A DNA stretch of 64,000 bases from Locusta migratoria. Its lineage: Eukaryota; Arthropoda; Insecta; Orthoptera; Acrididae. The stretch spans positions 359,477,168 through 359,541,167 of the forward strand of contig CM048744.1 in the NCBI GenBank assembly GCA_026315105.1, written 5' to 3'. Position 1 is the stretch's first letter. Each line of letters starts with the position of its first letter. The position numbers and the translations under genes are program-made. Shown here piece by piece: positions 10,311-19,938 of the stretch. Below the pieces are notes generated by a model. That model worked only from the letters and a program-made list of their open reading frames with translations, was not told where the DNA came from and did not search any database.

Positions 10311-10800
10311 GTCTCGCCATATTTTTAAAACTGTTGAAGAGGCAGTAGAATACCTATTATCTGAGGACATAGAGGCATATATGGTAGCTCTATCTCCTGG
10401 TGTAGATGAGCAGATAGATGAGTAAAATATCGAAGATGACTTGTTGGGCAATACCTATGTAAGCGATATTGCCGGTATTACTGAAATTTTACATTTAAGA
10501 ATGAACAAAGACATTTCTCATGTTTCTTCTAAACGAGCCTATAAATTGGATGATAAATGGCGTGATCAAGCTAAGATATTTTCATTTCCAGATGTGGAAA
10601 GTCTCTTTTCTTTCCTATGAATTCTAGGAAAAATTATTCGGTCTCACTCACGTACAGTTTTTTGAAGAACTCTTTTCAGATGATGTTGTAACCATGAATG
10701 TAGTGGAAACTGAAAGATACGTGAGGTAGTGTAAGAATAGAACACATTGAGAATGCAAATTGCCGGGACATACCTGAAGAAACGCCTTGAAATGAGGTAA
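10311..10800 (+). pseudogene. piggyBac-type transposase N-terminal remnant
   Basis: The plus strand reads MSRHIFKTVEEAVEYLLSED from 10311, a stop near 10423, then WRDQAKIFSFPDVESLFSFL. A further block FFEELFSDDVVTM..VETERYVR follows near 10660. The acidic N-terminus followed by F..FF.DD....IV.ETN.YA-type sequence is the start of the DDE_Tnp_1_7 domain in PGBD proteins. Stops and the lack of catalytic aspartate blocks make it a pseudogene. Confidence 0.6.
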
Positions 10801-11756
10801 GAGAAGACCAATAAAACAGGACTAATGTGGCAGACATATGATAAGACCAGAAGATACACGTCATCCAGAAGCGTGGAAATCAAAGAAAATGCCAATTTGA
10901 AAACTGTACAGGTAAACTTTCAACGTATTGTGGAAAGTGTAATGTTACACTGTGAATACAATGCTTTCTCACATATCATATTAGGCCTTAAATTTTGGTT
11001 TTTGAAAATTTTAGGGTTAGATCTATTGAAAACGTAAGTTTTTGTAAAATAAATAATAATTTTGTAATGCTGTCATGAGTTTCTTATCACCAATTTTCTT
11101 ATCAGCTGTTATTTGTCTAGTAAGCAGTTCAAGGACAAAAGAACTGCCACGTGCCCAGTGCCCTCAACTGAGAACGTGCCAAAATTTCAAATTTGGGCCG
11201 TAAGTGAACAAAATTCCCTTATGTTTCCATCCAATGAACTTCCAGGTAACAGTTTTCCAAAATTTAATGAAAAATAAACTGCTCTTTAAAGGGTTAACGA
11301 ACAACAAATCGAGTAAGTGCTCAGTCTCTAATGACCATGGTGTCGACGGGACGCTACTCACTGATATTCCGTTCTTGTCTTGAGATTTAGAAACGTTTAC
11401 ATACTGCAGCTTAGGTCCGCACAGTTCGTATTGTTTATAGTGCTGTTACTTTATCCTTCATCCAAAAAAATCTTCAAGCAATCAAAAAAGTTATTTATTA
11501 CATATCCTTTCGGCTGGCGTTAGCTATCCTTCCAATATACTGCATTTTTTTCATGCTTTCATAATGTTTTACGTAACTCGGAATAATTCTACAGCTATTG
11601 GACCTACTACTTGACTGTGTATTTGTGACAGAACAACGCAAGTATTTTTAAAAGATATTTTGCAAATCACGCAACTTTCGAAAAAGGAAATGTTTGTGAA
11701 TCTGTGGGACTTCACTATTGTTGTTATCAATCTCTAGGCTTACAAACTATTTAGAC

Positions 11757-11889
11757 TAAAGATAAAAATAACAGTCTAGTTCGCAAAATTTTCCAATTTA
11801 TTATTACAGGTGACCGGTTTCGATCTAATATTAGATCATCTTCAGACCTCTCGCTGTAGATGTTCAGGCGATGAGCGTGCGGCGACTAT
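11757..11889 (-). repeat. Penelope-like terminal fragment with hammerhead-like core
   Basis: In reverse complement: AGGT, CTGAAGA, T, an 8-bp perfect stem (GATCTAAT/ATTAGATC), GAAAC, CGGTC, ACCT. AGGT and ACCT can pair as helix I, and ACCGGT is self-complementary as in dimeric hammerheads with a short helix III. One extra U sits between CUGAAGA and helix II, so it departs from the canonical core. This is the clearest hammerhead-like locus in the window. Confidence 0.5.
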
Positions 11890-11908
11890 CTTAAACCAAC
11901 CTAAGGAC

Positions 11909-11940
<32 letters not shown>
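11909..11940. repeat. (CA)n microsatellite in a SINE body
   Basis: About 16 CA units. The consensus SINE has a short GTGTGTGT tract at the same place, so this is an expansion of an element-borne seed. Confidence 0.95.
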
Positions 11941-11943
<3 letters not shown>

Positions 11944-11993
11944 CCGAGGGAGGACTCGAACCTGCGATGGGGACAAAAAAAGTGAAAAGTGTT

Positions 11994-12162
11994 AAAATGT
12001 TTGTAAATCTATGGGACTTAACTACTACGCTTACAAACTAACTTATGGCAGGAACAACAAATACACCCATGCCCGAAGGAAGACTCGAACGTTCGATGGC
12101 GAGCAGCGGTGCGCTCCGCAGCTAAGCGCCTTAAACGGTCGGCCACTCCACCGCGGCTTGGG
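11994..12162 (-). mobile_element. tRNA-derived SINE, family 2-like, degraded
   Basis: In reverse complement: head CCGCGGTGGAGTGGCCGACC, B box-like CGAACGTTCGAGTCTTCC, then body and a tail ending ACAAACATTTT. It lies about 30 bp from the SINE at 11689-11965, in the same orientation. Confidence 0.78.
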
Positions 12163-12169
12163 GAGCAAC

Positions 12170-12925
12170 TGCGCTCACCGCCGCAAGGCGCAAGTTATAA
12201 ACACATCCTTTCTGACCTTTATGAACCTTGTACTCAAACCAATAACCATAAGATGATGTAAGAAATGTTTCAGTTGCATAATTTTATTTTAGAGCTTGAT
12301 TAATTTCATTCGGTTTGAATCGTATATCCTAATCAGTGTGGCTCGCATCATTTATGTTGAACTGTTGCTTTCCGCTAGCGGACAATGACATCGTTTATAT
12401 CAAAATTCACGTTTGAAAATTTTGCTTGGCTAGATTTTGGGCTGCAACTCTATGAGTGTCATTCGGTCAAAGATAATTTTCTTTTTCTTACTGCGAGTGT
12501 GCGCGCAGAAAGAATCATTGCACCATTTAATTAAATAATCATCTACAACTTTCGTAGTGCAATCCTCGGTTTTGTGTGACTGTCTTAAAAAGGACTGATT
12601 CTTTAAGGATCGGATAATAGTCACAAACATAACGACGAAACAAGAATCGCATCCTCAGCAAAGCGTTCCAACTTCCGATGTTTCATTTCTCATATATTCG
12701 CAATTATGCTTTTCTTCGTATTCGGCGCTGTAGCATTTATATTTAATTCCTAGTTAATGCAGAGCAGTGGGTCAAGTGGGCACGAAACCTGCAAACCGTT
12801 TCTGTCGACTGACGTCGCACGGAAATTCCGCGGCTAACAGAACAGGCGATACTTTTCCACTTATAACTTTCGACGAAATGCAATCTGATAGTGATGAGTA
12901 TCACAGCAAAAATAGCATTTAGTGG
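12170..12925. other. Unannotated AT-rich stretch
   Basis: No recognisable repeat end, domain or RNA. Short minus-strand frames (12430-12630, 12743-12961) have no identifiable motifs. Confidence 0.35.
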
Positions 12926-12929
12926 AAAA

Positions 12930-13389
12930 ACTGATTTATACCAGGACGCGACTTTAAACAAAGTATTTATTACGACAGGCCTGTTTGGGAGAGATAACTC
13001 AGCTGTTTAGTGCCCTTTAAACACCCAATGGCAACAACAGGCCCATCGTCAGGTTAACTGTAGATTAATTGGTTTGCCTTCTTCTCCTTTTAATATCGAT
13101 TCCTCTGTCTGTTTATCTGTTGTTTAGCTGTAAGATTAACAGTATAATAACTGTTGTTTTTTAAGTTCTTTATAATTCTATTCATGTAACAACTACAAAA
13201 ACAACAGTTCTTATATATCTGTTACTATAACAGCTAAACAAAACAGAGAAACAGAGAGAGAGAAATCGATATTACAAGGAGAAGAAGACCAACCAATTAA
13301 TCTACAGTTTACCTGAAGATGGCAATCACGCTGAAACATACCTGTCGTAATAAATAATTTATTTAAAAGCACTGTCCTTGGTATAAATA
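12930..13389. repeat. Inverted-repeat element with hammerhead-like motif
   Basis: The outer arms pair: TTATACCAGGAC near 12935 with GTCCTTGGTATAA near 13373, and TTTATTACGACAGG near 12964 with CCTGTCGTAATAAA near 13343. The inner part also pairs (AATCGATATTA-type sequence). The right arm contains CTGAAGATGGCAATC, a loop, GCTGAAACATACC, the recurring CTGAAGA-hairpin-GAAA layout. No ORF. Confidence 0.6.
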
Positions 13390-13629
13390 ATCTCTTAACA
13401 ATGTCTCTAAAAGAATGTTTTATTAAATTGTTTACGTTGATTCTAAAGTGCCCGTTTCTTGGTTTTGTTATCAGTGTGCTAAAATCTATTTCCATATTTT
13501 AGACCCTTCTTATGCAATACAGTAGATTCTCGATTACTCATCTTCGGTTATCCTACCTTCCGTGTCATCCGACCCCTTCACCGCGACGGGACTGTACGAA
13601 AAATAAAAATAAATTAAAAAAATGCTTGG

Positions 13630-13890
13630 ATGAGCACAAACATTTTTAAAGACTGGTTTTGGAACGAGTTGGGGCCACAAACTGAAAAGTTTTTGAAAGC
13701 TAACAATTTGCCCCGCAAAACACTGTTGCTTGTAGACAACGCTAGTTGTCATCCTAATGAGAATGAACTTCAAGATACAAAGACCATGTTTTTGCCTCGA
13801 AATCTCACATACTTATGTCCGCCTATGGAGCAAGGGGCGTTAGAGACACTGAAGAGAAACTCTGCAGAAACTTGCTTTCCTCTTAATTAA
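13630..13890 (+). pseudogene. Tigger/pogo transposase, DDE_1 segment
   Basis: It reads FKDWFWNELGPQTEKFLK, then TLLLVDNASCHPNENEL, then FLPRNLTYLCPPMEQGALET. LLLVDNA.CHP is the second catalytic Asp block of the DDE_1 family, and PMEQG corresponds to the PMDQG block that usually carries the third Asp. Here it is E, a possible loss-of-function change. The frame stops at 13890 where the family normally continues. The start codon shown is only the first available ATG in a 5'-deleted gene. Confidence 0.82.
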
Positions 13891-13924
13891 TGCTATGGAC
13901 TAGACGGAAGACATGGTAGAGTAG

Positions 13925-14314
13925 TTGCGCCGTATTAATTTGAAAGACGCAGCTTATGCCGTGGCCCAATCTTGGGAGAGTATTGGAGCAAATACAATTG
14001 CAAAATTCTGGAACATTTTTCTGCAGGAAACACAAGAAGATTCTCCAGATGATGAAAATCTAAAACAGCAGACCGAACCAGAAAATACTATCCTGCTTCC
14101 ATTGTTACAAAATGTTCCGGGATGTGCTGACGCCCTAGCAGATGGCGTAAATGAATGGATTGTCCAAGATGAAAAATGTGAAGTAACAGATGAAGATATA
14201 GTAAGCATGGTAAACGAAAAAGAAGAAGACGATGAAGCGGATGTATTGGAGGAAAGTGCGCTCAATATTTCCCACACCCAAGGACACAGAGCATTAGAAA
14301 CTGCTTTAAAATAA
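13925..14314 (+). pseudogene. Tigger/pogo transposase C-terminal segment
   Basis: It reads LKDAAYAVAQSWESIGANTI, then IAKFWNIF, and an acidic C-terminus (VTDEDIVSMVNEKEEDDEAD). Tigger transposases have the same order: helical W.....T....W block, then an acidic low-complexity tail. It is separated from the DDE piece by a stop and a frame change. Confidence 0.75.
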
Positions 14315-14684
14315 GTAAAGCAGCTGTAGGAAACATCGTCTACCGAGATTTTTCTTGTTAAGAGACTACGTGATTTACCGGGGAAAAACGGCAAACAGCA
14401 GGCAAATAACAGACACTTACTAACTTCTCTAGATAGATTTAAATATGATTTTGAAGCCCAATGAAGTCTTTCAGAAACACAACAGTGGACTGATGGACGT
14501 AAGTAAATATTAACTCTAATTTGATTTGTATTGTATTACATTTTTAACTCATTTCACCTACTTTAATTTTTGTGTAACGTAATATCTTTGAGTGCCGAGT
14601 AATGTATTTGAACGTTATATTCACTTCTTGTTCACGTATGTAATAAGTTTTCTGTGTCCAATTAAAATTTTCAAACTTTCTACT

Positions 14685-14687
14685 ATT

Positions 14688-14718
<31 letters not shown>

Positions 14719-14720
14719 TT
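14685..14720. repeat. (TTTA)n microsatellite
   Basis: About nine TTTA units inside the 3' part of the Tigger element, just before its right terminal repeat. Confidence 0.95.
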
Positions 14721-14874
14721 ACTTTCCGTGTTATCCAACCTTTCCGCTTATCCGACCTCGCCGCGGTCGGTTTAGGTCGGATAATCGAGACTACTGTAGT
14801 ACACCTTTAGAAAGTATGTAATATGTTAAATCAACAACAATTAAAAAAAAAATTTGTGAATTTCTCTATTTCAT

Positions 14875-15165
14875 TTATTTATTTGGCTGGGCACAAAGTA
14901 ATAATTTGTAAAGCATTTTACTAAAAATTTGCAGTAACAACAAATAAAATAATAGCTCCTGTATATTTGGAAACAATAAAAGTCTGAACCACAAGATGAA
15001 GCGACCACGCAGGGCGGCTGCCTGAAACAAACGCGGCGCAAGCGGTAAGTGTGGTGGTGCTCAGTGAAGGCTTGGAAACTCGGGGTGTCGGCTGCGGCTG
15101 CGGCTGCAGGTGGTGCGGTTTTGGCGGACTGCGGTCAGCGCCTCCTGCATGGACTTCCACTGTTT
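14875..15165 (-). other. Candidate orphan exon or retrocopy, unrecognised
   Basis: On the minus strand, AG at about 15162 is followed by a frame reading WKSMQEALTAVRQNRTTCSR and ending in a stop near 15062; an AATAAA-type signal occurs near 14885. The sequence is GC-rich compared with its flanks and encodes an Arg/Ser-rich end. A second frame (14921-15160) is also open. There is no family match that I can make, and the upstream neighbour is a LINE tail. Evidence for a gene is weak. Confidence 0.2.
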
Positions 15166-15197
15166 CAGACGTAGTTGTCAGTTCTAGAGTGATTTGA

Positions 15198-15890
15198 TAT
15201 ATCTACATCTACATCGATACTCCGCAAGCTACCCCACGGTGTGCGGCGGAGGGTACTTTGCGTGCCATCGTCACTTCCTCCTATTCCAATCGTGAATGGT
15301 TCGCGGGAAAAATGATCGCCTGTATGCTTCCGTCTGAGCCCCAATCTCACTGATCTTATCCTTGTGGTCGCTTCGCGAGATGTACGTAGGAGGAAGCAAT
15401 ACATTGGTTGACTCTTGGTGCAACGTTCGGTGTTGGAACTTTGATAAAAGCGCGATACAGGACGCCTCTCTCGCAGCGTCTGCCATTGGAGTTTCCTGAT
15501 CATCTCCGAGATGTTTTCTCGCTTACTGATTGGGCCCATAATGAAGCTTGCTGTGCTCCTATAGACATTGTAGGTATTATATCTTCTGGGTTGTAAGGCC
15601 GTGTTCTTGGAATCTTGATGCTTCCTGACGTTTCGTCCGATGCTGCGTCGGATTTCTTCGGAGGTTGTCCGTCAGTCGGCAAGACTCAACAGACGGACAA
15701 CCTCCGAAGAAGTCAGACGCAGCATCGGACGAAACGTCAGGAAGCAGCAAGATTCCAAGAACACGGCCTTACAACCCAGAAGATATAATACCTACAATTG
15801 CTGTTCTCCGTTGTATCTTCTCCAGGTCTTCTATTAATCTTACCTATTACGGATCCCGCAGTGATGAGCAATACTCAAGCGACGGTCGAA
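15198..15890 (-). mobile_element. CR1/Jockey-like LINE 3' end, interrupted by a palindrome
   Basis: The CTACATCTACAT tail is at 15201-15213, followed (on the minus strand going upstream) by LPPTYISRSDHKDKISEI near 15390 and ISEMIRKLQWQTLRERR near 15490. RT C-terminal sequence continues beyond the palindrome (15567-15798) to about 15880, where GATGAGCAATACTCAAG matches the other copies. Frameshifts are present. Confidence 0.78.
15567..15798. repeat. Near-perfect palindrome of about 115-bp arms (hammerhead-like)
   Basis: The arm from ATTGTAGGTATTATATCTTC (15567) is the reverse complement of the arm ending GAAGATATAATACCTACAAT (15798), with only a few differences. The centre is about 15681-15686. 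The right arm reads CCGAAGAAGTC, a hairpin, GACGAAACGTC, again the hairpin-GAAAC-palindrome layout. Such high arm identity implies a recent insertion. It lies in a decayed LINE. Confidence 0.85.
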
Positions 15891-16065
15891 ATGTTTGTAA
15901 AGTTATGGGACCTAACTGCAGTGGTCATCGGTCACCTAAAAACTACTTAAAGAGAAACACACACAACCATGCCCGAGGGAGGACTCGAATCTCCGCCAGC
16001 TAACAGCCATGCAACCGCAGCAAGGCGCCTTAGTGCGCACGGATATTGCCACGACCGAACGAGAG
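15889..16065 (-). mobile_element. tRNA-derived SINE, degraded
   Basis: In reverse complement: B box GGAGATTCGAGTCCTCC, a GTGTGTGTTTCTC body, and a tail ending ACAAACATTT. The head is diverged. Confidence 0.7.
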
Positions 16066-16433
16066 TTTTGTAACCTACCGCCTGAGCTAGTACTTCAATA
16101 GCAGACATTGGTACCTTGGCTGGATTGCGATGGGAGCATGTGTGCACATATTTTTATTAGGTCAAGCCTTGTTAAGACTCCTTTATTTTGTTAAGCATAC
16201 AACAACAATCTTTTTTAAAAACTTTGGAATTCAGTTTTACACACAGTTTTAAATATATTACTAAAAATATTCCGGCTTAGTACTGAAAGAGACATTTCGA
16301 CAGTACGAGCGACCGAGCAACACGCCTATGGCAACTGGCATCGATCAACGTTCCAGTGTGGCCACCAAACATCCTGGCGCTTGGCGCCAGGCGACTCGCG
16401 AGGCATCTACGCACAAGCGAGGCGCGTCCGATG
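16066..16433. other. Unannotated spacer
   Basis: No feature supported. The last 100 bp contain CTGGCGCTTGGCGCCAGG (16373-16390), a perfect palindrome that may belong to the adjoining foldback repeat. Confidence 0.4.
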
Positions 16434-17413
16434 TGGCCTTACCCCGCGTCCACACATTGCTACCAACGCTGGCGCCAACATTGGCCAATATTTTTGAGAC
16501 AGCGTCCACACATTGGAGCCAACATTCAGTTGAATTCGTAGAGAGCCAACGAAAACATATCTGGACGCACAAATCGCGGCCAATGCATTAACGCTTTTGA
16601 GTGTGAATAATTATATTTTGTCATTGTAAATCAAATTGGGAAACATACGTAAAAGATGATGGGGTGTTGTATCAATTCCTACCGAACATTAATTACGGTA
16701 CGAAATCATTAATTTTTTAAAATATGCTACAAGTAAACGATACACATTATAAAAACTTAGACCTGCTACTTTAAATGATTGAAAATAAAATAAAAAAGAA
16801 AGAGATGTTTTGGAGGGATGCTATTCTTTTGGTATTGCTCTTCGATTTATTGCTAAAGGAGACAATATTACAAGCCTACACTTCCCGTTTTAAATAGCCA
16901 TGTAATTGATATCACTAGTAGTGCTTGAAGTTTGCAAAACGATATTAAAAACTTGACATGAAATATTAAGTACTGTACTGTTAATTTTAAAAATTAAATT
17001 CAGTAATGGAGTGTGTCGAAAGTCTTGAAAGTTTTTAATTTTACAGTTAGCGCCTAAGTTTTGCAGTGGCAATTCGTTTTTTGAGGTTTCTTTCACAAAT
17101 GAATCACTTTCTGATACAGTTCTAATATTTACAAAGAGATTTCGAAACTTTAAAACGGCGACGAAGAACGAACGAAGAACGTATCAGTTTCGAGATGAGC
17201 AGACGACAAAGACAGAATGAAATGTTGGCGCCAATGTGTGGACGACGTACCCATATTGGCCCAACATCCTTTGATGTTTGGTCGAAACACCGACAAGCAA
17301 CGGAGCCGTACCAACGTTGGCGCCAACGTTGGTTCCAACGCTATTTCACCGATCCACACATTGGACCAACACTGTTGGCGCCAACGTTGGGTCCAATGTG
17401 TGGATCCGGCCTT
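16434..17413. repeat. Foldback-type repeat with GTTGGCGCCAAC palindromes
   Basis: The left end (GTCCACACATTG, then CCAACGCTGGCGCCAAC) is mirrored by the right end (GTTGGCGCCAACGTTGG, then CCAATGTGTGGATCC). Further copies of the CACACATTGG and TTGGCGCCAA blocks occur at 16500-16530 and 17217-17400 in both orientations. The middle (16600-17150) is AT-rich with no ORF. It looks like a nonautonomous foldback element with clustered subterminal palindromes; the superfamily is unknown. Confidence 0.6.
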
Positions 17414-17469
17414 AGCCTAAGAGACAAGTGACGGCGCGACGCGGGAAATGAAACGCCGTCGAGCCGTGA

Positions 17470-17635
17470 CACGGCTCACTGCTTTTGTTGTTGTTGAAGC
17501 TCAGTCTGGCACCTGCCTGACCCACGACTGATTTTATATGGTCGTTCCATTTCAAATGGCCCCTAATGCCTAGTCCCAGATATTTTATGGAAGTAACTGC
17601 TTCCAGAGTGTGTCCTGCTAATGTATAGTTTTATA
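17470..17635 (-). pseudogene. LINE RT C-terminal piece (segment 1 of a dispersed copy)
   Basis: The minus strand reads LAGHTLEAVTSIKYLGLGI, then RGHLKWNDHIKSVVGQAGAR. This is the block after the YADD core in CR1/Jockey RTs. It stops exactly where the Tc1 element begins (TA at 17634-17635). It appears to be the most 3' preserved piece of a LINE whose upstream pieces are at 18769-19140, 20985-21139, 21361-22311 and 25550-25637. Confidence 0.75.
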
Positions 17636-17837
17636 CACTCCTAGCCATTAAAATTGCTACACCACGAATATGACGTGCTACAGACGTGAAATTTAACCGA
17701 CAGGAAGAAGATGCTGTAATATGCAAATGATTAGGTTTTCAGAACATTCACACAAGGCTGGCGCTCGTGGCGATACCTACAACATGCTGACATGACACAA
17801 ACAGCAGTTGACCGGCGTTGCCTGGTGAAACGTTGTT

Positions 17838-18176
17838 GTGATGCCTCGTGTAAGGAGGAGAAATGCGTACCTTCACGTATCGAACTTTGATAAAAGTCGG
17901 AGTGTAGTCTATCGTGATTTCGGTTTATCGTATCGCCACATTGCTATTCCCGTTGGACGCGATCCAATGACTGTTAGCAGAATATGGAATCGGTGGGTTC
18001 AGGAGGGCAATACGGAACACCGTGCTGGAACCCAACGGCCTCGTATCACTATCAGTCGAGATGACAGGCATCTTAACCGCACGACTGTAACGGATCGTGC
18101 AGCCACGTCTCGATCCCCGAGTCAACAGACGGAGACGTTTGCTAGACAACAACCACTTGCACGAACAGTTCGATGA
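17838..18176 (+). pseudogene. Tc1 transposase N-terminal DNA-binding part
   Basis: The product begins MMPRVRRRNAYLHVSNFDKS, then a paired-type helix-turn-helix (GLSYRHIAIPVGRDPMTVSR) and IWNRWVQEGNTEHR. This bipartite N-terminus is diagnostic for Tc1 transposases, where it binds the terminal repeats. The frame is open for 112 codons and then breaks at the internal deletion. ATG at 17838 or the adjacent 17841 fits the usual start. Confidence 0.85.
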
Positions 18177-18263
18177 CGTTTGCAGCAGCATGGACTCGGA
18201 GACAATGGCTGCGGTTATCCTTGACGCTGCGTCACACACAGTCTTGTTCGCATCGACGGAACT

Positions 18264-18635
18264 TTGAACAGTGGCCGTTACATTTCAGATGTGTTTCGAC
18301 CCATGGCTCTACCCTTCATTCGGTCCCTGCAAAACCTTACATTTCAGCAGGATAATGCACGACTGCATGTTGCAGGTCCTGTACGGGCGTTTCTGGATAC
18401 GGAAAATGCTCGACTGCTGCCCTGGCCAGCACATTCTCCAGATCTCCCACCAATTGAAAACGTCTGGTCAATGGTGGCTGAGCAACTGATTCGTCACAAT
18501 AAGGCAATCACTATTCTTGGTGATCTGTGGTACCGTGTTGAAGCTGCATGGGTATCTGTAACTGTACACGCCATCCAAGCTCTGTTTGACTCAATGCCAT
18601 TATTACGGCCACAGGTTGTTTGTTCTGGGTACTGA
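18264..18635 (+). pseudogene. Tc1 transposase C-terminal catalytic part
   Basis: It reads MNSGRYISDVFRPMALPFIR, FQQDNARLHVAGPVRAFL (second catalytic Asp) and PWPAHSPDLPPIENVW (catalytic Glu). It ends MPLLRPQVVCSGY. The DD34E spacing is consistent with Tc1. The first Asp block is deleted upstream, so this cannot be active alone. Confidence 0.88.
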
Positions 18636-18768
18636 TTTCTCTGAATCTATGCACCCAAATTGCGTGAAAAAGTAAGCACGTCAGTTCTAGTATAATATAT
18701 TTGTCCAATGAATACCCGTTTATCATCTGCATTTCTTCTTGGTGTAGCGATTTTAATGGCTAGTAGTG

Positions 18769-19140
18769 TTTAAACGCCACACTTTACACTGGTTTATGTT
18801 GAGTCTCAATTGAAATATATATACTGTGAAAAACAACGGTCCTGGGGAACGCCTGAGACCACTTTAAAGCCTGAACACTTCTCTTCATTGAGAATGACGA
18901 GCTGGAACGCCTCCACCCAGTCACTCAGCCGGTCTGATGTTCCACATGCTTGCAGTCTGTTCATCAGGCGACGGTGCGGAACGGTATGGAACGGCTTGCG
19001 GAAGTCGAAACACGGCGTCGACCAGGGACCCTATATCAACTGCCCTCTGCATATCGTGGGTGAATAGTTCACACTATCGTTGCTTTCGGAAACGGTGTTG
19101 ATTCCTACAAAGGAGATTTGCGGTCTCCAGAAATCATATA
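18769..19140 (-). pseudogene. LINE RT core piece (segment 2 of a dispersed copy)
   Basis: The minus strand reads AVFDFRKPFHTVPHRRLMNR, then LQACGTSDRLSDWVEAF and KVVSGVPQD. This is the RT motif with the F.DF.KAFD catalytic Asp region and the GVPQG loop; in this copy the KAFD aspartate reads H. It is bounded by the Tc1 element on one side and a DNA-transposon derivative on the other. Confidence 0.82.
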
Positions 19141-19938
19141 CAGGGTGTTACAAAAAGGTAAGGCCAAACTTTCATGAAACATTCCTCACACACAAAGAAG
19201 GAAAATATGTTACGTGGACATGTGTCCGGAAACGCTTAATTTCCATGTTAGAGCTGATTTTAGTATTTCTCTTTAAATGTAAATTGAAATAATTCGTGCA
19301 AACTATTGTCAAAGTACCCAAATGTTTCCTTAGTATGTACAAAAATGTTCAAATGTTTGTAGAACTTATGGGGTCATCAGTCCCTAAGCTTACAAACTAG
19401 TTATGAACTAGGTAAGACTAAGGGCGGCACAAATATCCATGCCCGAGGAGGGATTCGAACCCCCGACCGTAGTGGCCGTGCAGACCGTGACTGGAGCGCC
19501 TCAGTCCCCTCGGGCACCGCGGCCGGCGTTAGTATGTACTGTACTTTCTCGATTCACCGCATTTGTAAACATTGCACTGACTACAAAACCACGTTCGTGA
19601 TGAACACTAACCAGTTGATGCTACGTACTGATGTGCTTGATGCTAGTACTGTAGAGCAATGAGTCGCATGTCAACACAAGCACTGATGTCAACATTACCT
19701 TCATTCAAATAGGCCAACTGGCGGTGAATCGAGGAAGTACACTACATACTAACGAAACAATTTGGTGTTTTGACAATTGTCTGCACGAATTATTTCAATT
19801 TACATTTAAAGAGAAATACTAAAATGAGCTCTAACATGGAAATTAAGCGTTTCCGGACTCATGTCCAAATAACATATTTTCCTTCTTTGTGTGTGAGGAA
19901 TGCTTCCTGAAAGTTTGGCCGTTCCTTCTTGTAAGACC
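19141..19938. mobile_element. Nonautonomous derivative of the 22.6-25.5 kb DNA transposon
   Basis: The left end CAGGGTGTTACAAAAAGGTA and right end TCTTGTAAGACCCTTTA are inverted, and pairing continues for more than 200 bp (CACACACAAAGAAGGAAAAT and complement). TA precedes the left end. The same terminal sequence bounds the transposase-bearing element at 22655-25549. The interior has no transposase. A SINE (19341-19528) sits inside with an 11-bp target duplication. Confidence 0.88.
19341..19528 (-). mobile_element. tRNA-derived SINE, family 1, with 11-bp target duplication
   Basis: In reverse complement: head GCCGCGGTGCCCGAGGGGAC, B box GGGGGTTCGAATCCC, body, and tail TTTGAACATTTTT. TTAGTATGTAC flanks it exactly (19330-19340 and 19529-19539). 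The interrupted sequence is intact in the related element near 22845-22855, so the empty site is known. Confidence 0.95.

Larger units (their letters stand above)
9704..11293 (+). mobile_element. piggyBac-like DNA transposon, internally deleted
   Basis: The element is bounded by TTAA on both sides (9700-9703, 11294-11297) with CCC at the left end and GGG at the right. The left end continues CATTAGCGTCCACTGTCCTC, close to the terminal sequence style of piggyBac elements. It carries the N-terminal part of a PGBD-type transposase near 10311. The catalytic DDD core is missing, so it can only have been mobilised in trans. A family-2 SINE (9895-10097) lies inside it. Confidence 0.75.
9523..11370 (+). 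mobile_element. tRNA-derived SINE of a third family, split by a piggyBac-like element
   Basis: The head at 9523-9605 contains an A-box-like GGTGGCTCACTGCATAGCG and a B box TTGGTTCGAATACCTCACC. The body continues (AGGCCGGGTTGGTTCCTTTC) to TTAA at 9700-9703. After the piggyBac-like insertion it resumes at 11294 and ends with TAATGACCATGGTGTCGACG then GGACGCTAC near 11350. A related 3' end (ACGGGACGCTAAACCCTAAA) occurs at 27488-27507. Only about 260 bp of this span belongs to the SINE. Confidence 0.7.
11689..11965 (-). mobile_element. SINE interrupted by a hammerhead-motif fragment
   Basis: In reverse complement the tRNA-like B box (GCAGGTTCGAGTCCTCC) and a GT-rich body lie at 11895-11965. The tail half (AGTTTGTAAGC..ACAAACATTT) lies at 11689-11756. 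About 130 bp of unrelated sequence (11757-11889) separates the halves. Confidence 0.65.
13518..14797 (+). mobile_element. Tigger/pogo-type DNA transposon, 5'-deleted
   Basis: Inverted ends CAGTAGATTCTCGATTACTC (left) and GGATAATCGAGACTACTG (right) sit next to TA, as in pogo/Tigger. The left subterminal GGTTATCC..GTCATCCGACC is mirrored by GTTATCC..TTATCCGACC on the right. Inside are two transposase pieces (13630-13890 and 13925-14314). The DNA-binding CENP-B-like N-terminus and the first catalytic aspartate block are missing. Confidence 0.85.
17636..18768 (+). mobile_element. Tc1-like DNA transposon with both ends, internally deleted
   Basis: The ends CACTCCTAGCCATTAAAATT and AATGGCTAGTAGTG are inverted; TA precedes the left end. 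The element is about 1.13 kb against roughly 1.6 kb usual for Tc1. Two transposase pieces remain. The gap between them removes the block with the first catalytic Asp. It sits inside a LINE RT and splits segments 17470-17635 and 18769-19140. A related copy lies at 29956-31075 on the minus strand. Confidence 0.9.

Noticed and set aside
13954..14394. 146-codon minus-strand ORF
   Set aside because: It is the antisense of the Tigger transposase C-terminal segment; its Ser-rich content mirrors the acidic tail on the coding strand.
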